From assembly GCF_030161375.1 (NCBI RefSeq), contig NZ_BSSQ01000005.1:62001-126000 (forward strand): DNA of 64,000 bases. The letters run 5' to 3'. Source of the DNA: Paenibacillus glycanilyticus. Its GTDB lineage: Bacteria > Bacillota > Bacilli > Paenibacillales > Paenibacillaceae. How positions within the stretch are numbered: position 1 is the first letter of the stretch; every line of letters begins with the position of its first letter. The notes under the pieces were generated by a model. The model ran no database searches and was not told the DNA's origin. It was given only the letters and a program-made list of their open reading frames with translations. This document shows, piece by piece, positions 60,522-64,000 of the stretch. A program made the translations under genes and the position numbers.

Positions 60522-60587
60522 CAACAATCCGAGGGACAGCTGCGTAAAGCTGTCCCCTGTAATATCTTGTATGATCTCCGATTGTTG
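60522..60587 (+). terminator. Nested hairpins after the GH5-like gene
   Basis: Inner stem GGGACAGCT / AGCTGTCCC (60533-60556) lies within outer arms CAACAATCCGAG (60522-60533) and CTCCGATTGTTG (60576-60587). There is no U-run, so it may be a factor-dependent end, an RNA-stability element or a remnant. Confidence 0.45.
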
Positions 60588-60606
60588 AACCCGCAAGCGT
60601 AATTTC

Positions 60607-60637
60607 TTGACAGTCATTAAGAAAGGAATGTTATAAT
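60607..60637 (+). promoter_or_regulatory. Promoter of the lacI-type gene
   Basis: TTGACA (60607-60612), 19-bp spacer, TATAAT (60632-60637). Both hexamers are perfect; the spacer is longer than the optimal 17. An operator starts 5 bases after the -10. Confidence 0.7.
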
Positions 60638-60641
60638 GTGG

Positions 60642-60661
60642 TTGTAAAAACGTTATGACAA
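60642..60661 (+). promoter_or_regulatory. LacI-type operator O1
   Basis: TTGTAAAAACGTTATGACAA, near-palindrome centred on AACGTT, the shape bound by LacI/CcpA-type repressors. It covers the start site of the lacI promoter (autoregulation). Two identical copies lie at 61731 and 62074 in inverse orientation. Confidence 0.85.
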
Positions 60662-60686
60662 ACATTCGCATAATTAGGGTGAAGCT

Positions 60687-61691
60687 ATGAAGGTGACCAT
60701 AAAGGAAGTAGCTCGGGCAGCCGGTGTTTCAATAGGAACCGTATCCCGGGTATTAAATGGCAAAGACCGAGTAAGCCAGGCAACACGCGCACGTGTTCGA
60801 GCCGCCGTCGAGAGCCTGGATTTCAAACCGGATCTGACAGCCAGAGCCATGATTCACAAGCAGACCCAATCTATCGGACTTGTTGTTCCCGCTCTCACGA
60901 ACGAATATTGGTCCGCATTGGCGGAATATGTGCAGGAGGCCGCTTGGAACAAGGGCTATACCATGCTGCTCTGTACGGCAGGATATCAGTTGGAGAAGCA
61001 CCTATCCTGTATCCAGACACTCATTGATCGTAAAGTCGACGGGATCATTGCCGGTATCCGGCTGAACGATCCCTTAGAGCAAGATCAACTGAACTTGGAT
61101 ACATGGCCCAACGTGAAAATGGTATCTCTTGTACAGGGGCTTCCAAATACGTTGCTAGTCGGTGTCGATCAACACACCAGTTCCATTCGAGCCGTTGAAC
61201 ATCTCATAGGTTTAGGTCACCGCAGCATCGCATACATCGGACATTCAGCAGACCGTGAGATGGGTTATCGTCATGCGTTAGAGCTGCATGGCATTCAAGT
61301 TGCGGAGGAACTTATCGTCCGCGGTGACGGCTCCTTCCAATCGGGACACCATGGAGTCATGCAATTGAAGGAGCAAGGCGCTGCTTACACGGCCTTATTT
61401 TGCTGGAACGATATGACGGCGCTTGGCGCATTGCAAGCCTGTGAAGCCATTGGTCTACGCGTCCCGCAGGATGTCGCTGTGGTCGGGTACGACGACATTC
61501 CTATGGCAAAGCTGGTGAAACCTGCTCTTACTTCCGTCCATCAGCCCTTGCAGGAGATTGGCAGAACTGCCGTTCATCGCTTATTGGATTTGATTGCCGG
61601 CGAGGAGTATTCCGCTACTTCCAATATTCTGTTCGACGCGGAATTAGTCATTCGCGATAGCTGCGGAAGCCGTCTAAGGAACAAGATCTAA
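60687..61691 (+). CDS. LacI-family transcriptional regulator
   Basis: 334 residues. N-terminal helix-turn-helix plus hinge (VTIKEVARAAGVSIGTVSRVLNGKDRVSQATRARVRAAVESLDFKPDLTARAM), followed by a sugar-binding-protein-like core (SIGLVVPALTNEYWSALAEYVQEAAWNKGYTMLLC, DKRVDGIIAG-like region, VGYDDIPMAKLVKPALTSVHQPLQEIGRTAVHRLLDL). Ligand is presumably a sugar or sugar acid. Flanked by identical operators at 60642 and 61731, so it should repress itself and the dehydrogenase-oxidoreductase pair downstream. Start at 60687 is weakly supported (GGTGAAGCT upstream). Confidence 0.95.
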   Translation: MKVTIKEVARAAGVSIGTVSRVLNGKDRVSQATRARVRAAVESLDFKPDLTARAMIHKQTQSIGLVVPALTNEYWSALAEYVQEAAWNKGYTMLLCTAGYQLEKHLSCIQTLIDRKVDGIIAGIRLNDPLEQDQLNLDTWPNVKMVSLVQGLPNTLLVGVDQHTSSIRAVEHLIGLGHRSIAYIGHSADREMGYRHALELHGIQVAEELIVRGDGSFQSGHHGVMQLKEQGAAYTALFCWNDMTALGALQACEAIGLRVPQDVAVVGYDDIPMAKLVKPALTSVHQPLQEIGRTAVHRLLDLIAGEEYSATSNILFDAELVIRDSCGSRLRNKI

Positions 61692-61730
61692 GTAAGGATC
61701 GAATTACCTTGGGGGCTTTTTAACCCATGT

Positions 61731-61750
61731 TTGTCATAACGTTTTTACAA
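61731..61750 (+). promoter_or_regulatory. LacI-type operator O2
   Basis: TTGTCATAACGTTTTTACAA, the exact reverse complement of O1, 24 bases before the dehydrogenase start. Controls the downstream pair by position. Confidence 0.85.
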
Positions 61751-61774
61751 ATATAAAGGAAAGAAGAGATTGCC

Positions 61775-62806
61775 ATGACGATTGCGACTAAACTGGTTTT
61801 CCCTGGCCCCTATCAGATTGAATTTCAGCAGGAAACCTTGCAAGAAATTGGTTCTAAACAAGTAACCGTTGCTACAGAGTACAGCTTGATCAGTCCGGGT
61901 ACAGAACTTGCTCTATACACGGGTACACATACCGGACTGGCCAATCCGCACAACCGTTGGGCTAAATACCCCTTCTCCCCGGGTTATGCAATTGCGGGTA
62001 CGGTTACCGCTATAGGTGGAGAAGTCACGGACATTCAACTCGGACAAAAGGTTTTTGGCATTGGCTCGCATGCTTGTCATAACGTTTTTACAATGGATAC
62101 AGAAGAGAATCGCACTTTATTTCCCTTACTCCCCGATCAAGACATGGCGTACGCTACCTTTGCACGATTAGCCGCAATTAGCGCTACTTCGCTGATGCAG
62201 GCTAAGGTTCAGCATGGAGAGACCGTCATTGTCCTGGGGATGGGGCTAATCGGACAGCTTGCAGCCCAGCTTTATGCTATTCATGGTGCGCGAGTCATCG
62301 GCGTTGATCCCGTTCCGCGGCGATTAGAAATCGCGCGGGCATCGGGAATCCCCCATACGCTTGTCTCCGACAATCTAGGCCTCACCATGGAGAAATTAAA
62401 GGAAGTACGAGGATATACGGGAGCTGAGCTTGTCATCGAGGCCACGGGGATTCCTGACATGGTGAACAGCGCTCTAGAGCTGGTAAAGCCCATGGGCAGA
62501 GTTGTGCTTCTGGGTTCCCCTAGAGGATCAGCAACTATTAAAACTTATGAGCACATTCATGTTAAAGGAGTTTCCTTGGTAGGCGCTCACGAAGGTTTGC
62601 AAACCACTAACGGTCAATCCATGAGAAGCAAGTATATCCGGTATGCCCTCGATATGTTTCACACCGGCAAGTTATGCGTCTCCCCCCTGCTGACACATGT
62701 GGTTGAAGCCTCGCAAGCGGGAAGCTGTTATGAACAGCTATTGAACGATAAGGAACGATCCATGGGCATGCTTTTAGATTGGCGTAAGTTTCATAAAGGG
62801 GAATAA
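61775..62806 (+). CDS. Medium-chain dehydrogenase (zinc-type alcohol dehydrogenase homologue)
   Basis: 343 residues. GroES-like N-terminus (EYSLISPGTELALYTGTHTG...PFSPGYAIAGTVTAIGGEVTDIQLGQKVFGIGSHA) and Rossmann domain (VIVLGMGLIGQLAAQLYAIHGARVIGVDPVPRRLEIAR). The usual catalytic zinc Cys near residue 40 is replaced (SPGTE), and the structural four-Cys loop is absent, as in the BchC-like/sugar-dehydrogenase branch, so zinc use is doubtful. Likely oxidises a sugar or polyol. Contains an intact third operator at 62074-62093 in its own reading frame (residues CHNVFTM). Ribosome site AAAGGAAAG. Confidence 0.88.
   Translation: MTIATKLVFPGPYQIEFQQETLQEIGSKQVTVATEYSLISPGTELALYTGTHTGLANPHNRWAKYPFSPGYAIAGTVTAIGGEVTDIQLGQKVFGIGSHACHNVFTMDTEENRTLFPLLPDQDMAYATFARLAAISATSLMQAKVQHGETVIVLGMGLIGQLAAQLYAIHGARVIGVDPVPRRLEIARASGIPHTLVSDNLGLTMEKLKEVRGYTGAELVIEATGIPDMVNSALELVKPMGRVVLLGSPRGSATIKTYEHIHVKGVSLVGAHEGLQTTNGQSMRSKYIRYALDMFHTGKLCVSPLLTHVVEASQAGSCYEQLLNDKERSMGMLLDWRKFHKGE
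62074..62093 (+). promoter_or_regulatory. LacI-type operator O3, inside the dehydrogenase coding sequence
   Basis: TTGTCATAACGTTTTTACAA, identical to O2 over all 20 bases, starting 299 bp into the gene. Spacing from O2 is 343 bp, suited to looping or to a roadblock to elongation. Confidence 0.85.
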
Positions 62807-62812
62807 TTATTT

Positions 62813-63871
62813 ATGGCCAAGAAGAGATTTGGCATTGCAATTATCGGAGCCGGAATGATTGGATTCAAGCACGCACAGGTCTTAAGCAGTATGCAAAGAC
62901 CTCAGCTTGTTGCCATTTACGACCATCGAATCGAGAATGCCCAAAGGCTTGCGGAACAGTTCGATTGTGATGCCTATTCCGATCTGGAGCAGTTGCTTAA
63001 ACGGGAGGATATTCAGATCGTCTCCATTTGCTCCCCAAGCGGTCTTCATGGGCAGCAGGCTATACTTTGCGCAAACGCAGGAAAGCACATCCTTGTCGAG
63101 AAACCGATGGACATCCGTTGGGAACAGGCACAGCAGATGATAGCCGCCTGCCATCATAATCAAGTCAAGCTAGGCGTGATCTCTCAGCATCGCTTCCACC
63201 CGGATATCATTAAGGCCAAGACGATGATTAATCAAGGGCAGCTTGGCAAGATCATTGCAGGCAATGCATCTATCAATTGGTATCGGAACCAAGAATACTA
63301 TGATAGTGCTTCATGGAGAGGCACCAAACGTTGGGATGGCGGAGGCGCGCTCATGAATCAAGGCATACATACGATCGATCTGCTACAATATTTGGCCGGC
63401 CCCGTGAACAGTGTGTACGCCCAATGCCGGACAGCGGGCCACGACCGTATCGAAGTGGAGGACGTGGCTGCAATTACCCTGCAATATAATAATGGTGCCA
63501 TTGGAACCCTATTCGCAACAACCTGCGCATATCCGGGATATCATACCCGCATAGAGCTGATTGGGACGAAAGGAACAATCATTTTAGAAAATAATAAGCT
63601 TCAATGCATTCATTTATCTGATGATCCCGCTTCATCCTATATCTCGCCTACCTCTCCATCTTCAAATCAGGGACAATTGGGTCCTGAGGACACGATGGGA
63701 GAAACTCATATAGATCAACTAGAAGACTTCCTCGATGCAATCGAGCTGGACCGTGAGCCTGCGGTCAACGGTGAAGAAGGCGCGAAGCCCCTCGGCATTG
63801 TCATCGCTTCCTATTTGTCATCGGATGCCGGGCGACCTGTGCAAATTCGCGAGATTTGGAATAATGGTTAG
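62813..63871 (+). CDS. Gfo/Idh/MocA-family oxidoreductase
   Basis: 352 residues. Rossmann motif (FGIAIIGAGMIGFKHAQVL), catalytic-Lys motif (LVEKPMDI), then WRGTKRWDGGGALMNQGIHTIDLLQYLAG of the C-terminal domain. Oxidises or reduces a sugar with NAD(P). Six bases after the dehydrogenase gene, so the two are co-transcribed under the LacI regulator. Distinct from the family member at 27578 (its start is IIGAGMIG instead of LVGLGNIG). Confidence 0.94.
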   Translation: MAKKRFGIAIIGAGMIGFKHAQVLSSMQRPQLVAIYDHRIENAQRLAEQFDCDAYSDLEQLLKREDIQIVSICSPSGLHGQQAILCANAGKHILVEKPMDIRWEQAQQMIAACHHNQVKLGVISQHRFHPDIIKAKTMINQGQLGKIIAGNASINWYRNQEYYDSASWRGTKRWDGGGALMNQGIHTIDLLQYLAGPVNSVYAQCRTAGHDRIEVEDVAAITLQYNNGAIGTLFATTCAYPGYHTRIELIGTKGTIILENNKLQCIHLSDDPASSYISPTSPSSNQGQLGPEDTMGETHIDQLEDFLDAIELDREPAVNGEEGAKPLGIVIASYLSSDAGRPVQIREIWNNG

Positions 63872-63915
63872 AAAGCACGTAGCTTCCGACTTAAGCTACC
63901 GTTTATGAATCCTGG

Positions 63916-63962
63916 AAAGCAAACACCCCTTCTGCTGGTTTCGCAAAAGAGGTGTTTGCTTT
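63916..63962 (+). terminator. Terminator of the lacI-linked operon
   Basis: AAAGCAAACACC / GGTGTTTGCTTT, 12-bp perfect stem with a 23-base loop, followed by CATTTATC. The remaining bases to 64000 show nothing else. Confidence 0.8.
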
Positions 63963-64000
63963 CATTTATCAGCGATAAACTATTTAAACAGCTTGTAGTA

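Noticed and set aside
1..64000. CRISPR arrays, tRNA/rRNA genes, insertion sequences, phage or integrase genes
   Set aside because: I saw no spaced direct-repeat array, no clover-leaf-like or rRNA-like sequence and no transposase or integrase motif in any frame.

Overview
The window looks like chromosome of a spore-former of the Paenibacillaceae (Paenibacillus or Cohnella type). Reasons: YesM/YesN two-component pairs, tandem LplB/YtcP sugar permeases without their own ATPase, an unusual load of AraC-type regulators, Bacillus-type Fur boxes, strong GGAGG ribosome sites, and lipobox lipoproteins instead of periplasmic proteins. This is inference; no rRNA or tRNA gene is present to settle it. I saw no insertion sequence, phage gene or CRISPR array.

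Left part (1 to about 23 kb, visibly more AT-rich): metal uptake and envelope functions. A truncated response regulator (1-492) is followed by a four-gene minus-strand operon uppP - dedA - unknown tail-anchored protein - COG4705 membrane protein (3383 to 577). Next is a ten-gene minus-strand run (13904 to 3543): a NikA/CntA-type binding protein, two permeases, an ATPase, a CntE-like MFS exporter, a second ATPase, then response regulator - kinase - kinase - response regulator. It resembles the staphylopine/opine-metallophore (cnt) system, but no metallophore biosynthesis genes are in the window. Upstream lie a second COG4705 protein (14117-15319) and a fur - efeU - efeO - efeB iron-uptake operon (19895 to 15471). 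Facing the other way are a Fur-boxed siderophore-binding lipoprotein and an AraC regulator (20163-22001). One-mismatch Fur boxes stand before the cnt-like operon, before fur-efe and before the siderophore-binding gene. The first two also share a homologous upstream segment with 11-bp-spaced repeats.

Right part (23 to 64 kb, GC-richer): a large carbohydrate-use island for a uronic-acid-containing glycan. It holds two GH88 unsaturated-uronyl hydrolases, a heparinase II/III-like lyase, a GH36-like enzyme, a GH5-like enzyme, a DUF5696/DUF6259-like putative glycosidase, three TIM-barrel sugar isomerases/epimerases, two Gfo/Idh/MocA oxidoreductases, a 2-hydroxyacid dehydrogenase, a zinc-type dehydrogenase homologue and a PhyH-type dioxygenase. 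Import is by two tandem permease-permease-lipoprotein cassettes (37768-41345 and 41717-45327) that probably borrow an MsmX-type ATPase. Control is by a YesMN pair with a divergent membrane-anchored binding protein, a transmembrane AraC regulator, six further AraC regulators and a LacI regulator. None of the degradative enzymes shows a signal peptide, so oligosaccharides are probably imported and cut inside the cell.

The most notable items are: (1) three identical 20-bp LacI-type operators around lacI, one of them inside the coding sequence of the target gene; (2) a fourfold [FY]W-x9-G-x4-D repeat in both COG4705 proteins, one of which carries an extracellular helical domain also found in its EfeU and EfeO neighbours; (3) the cnt-like operon fused to a mirrored double two-component system; (4) an operon joining UppP and a DedA protein with two unknown membrane proteins.
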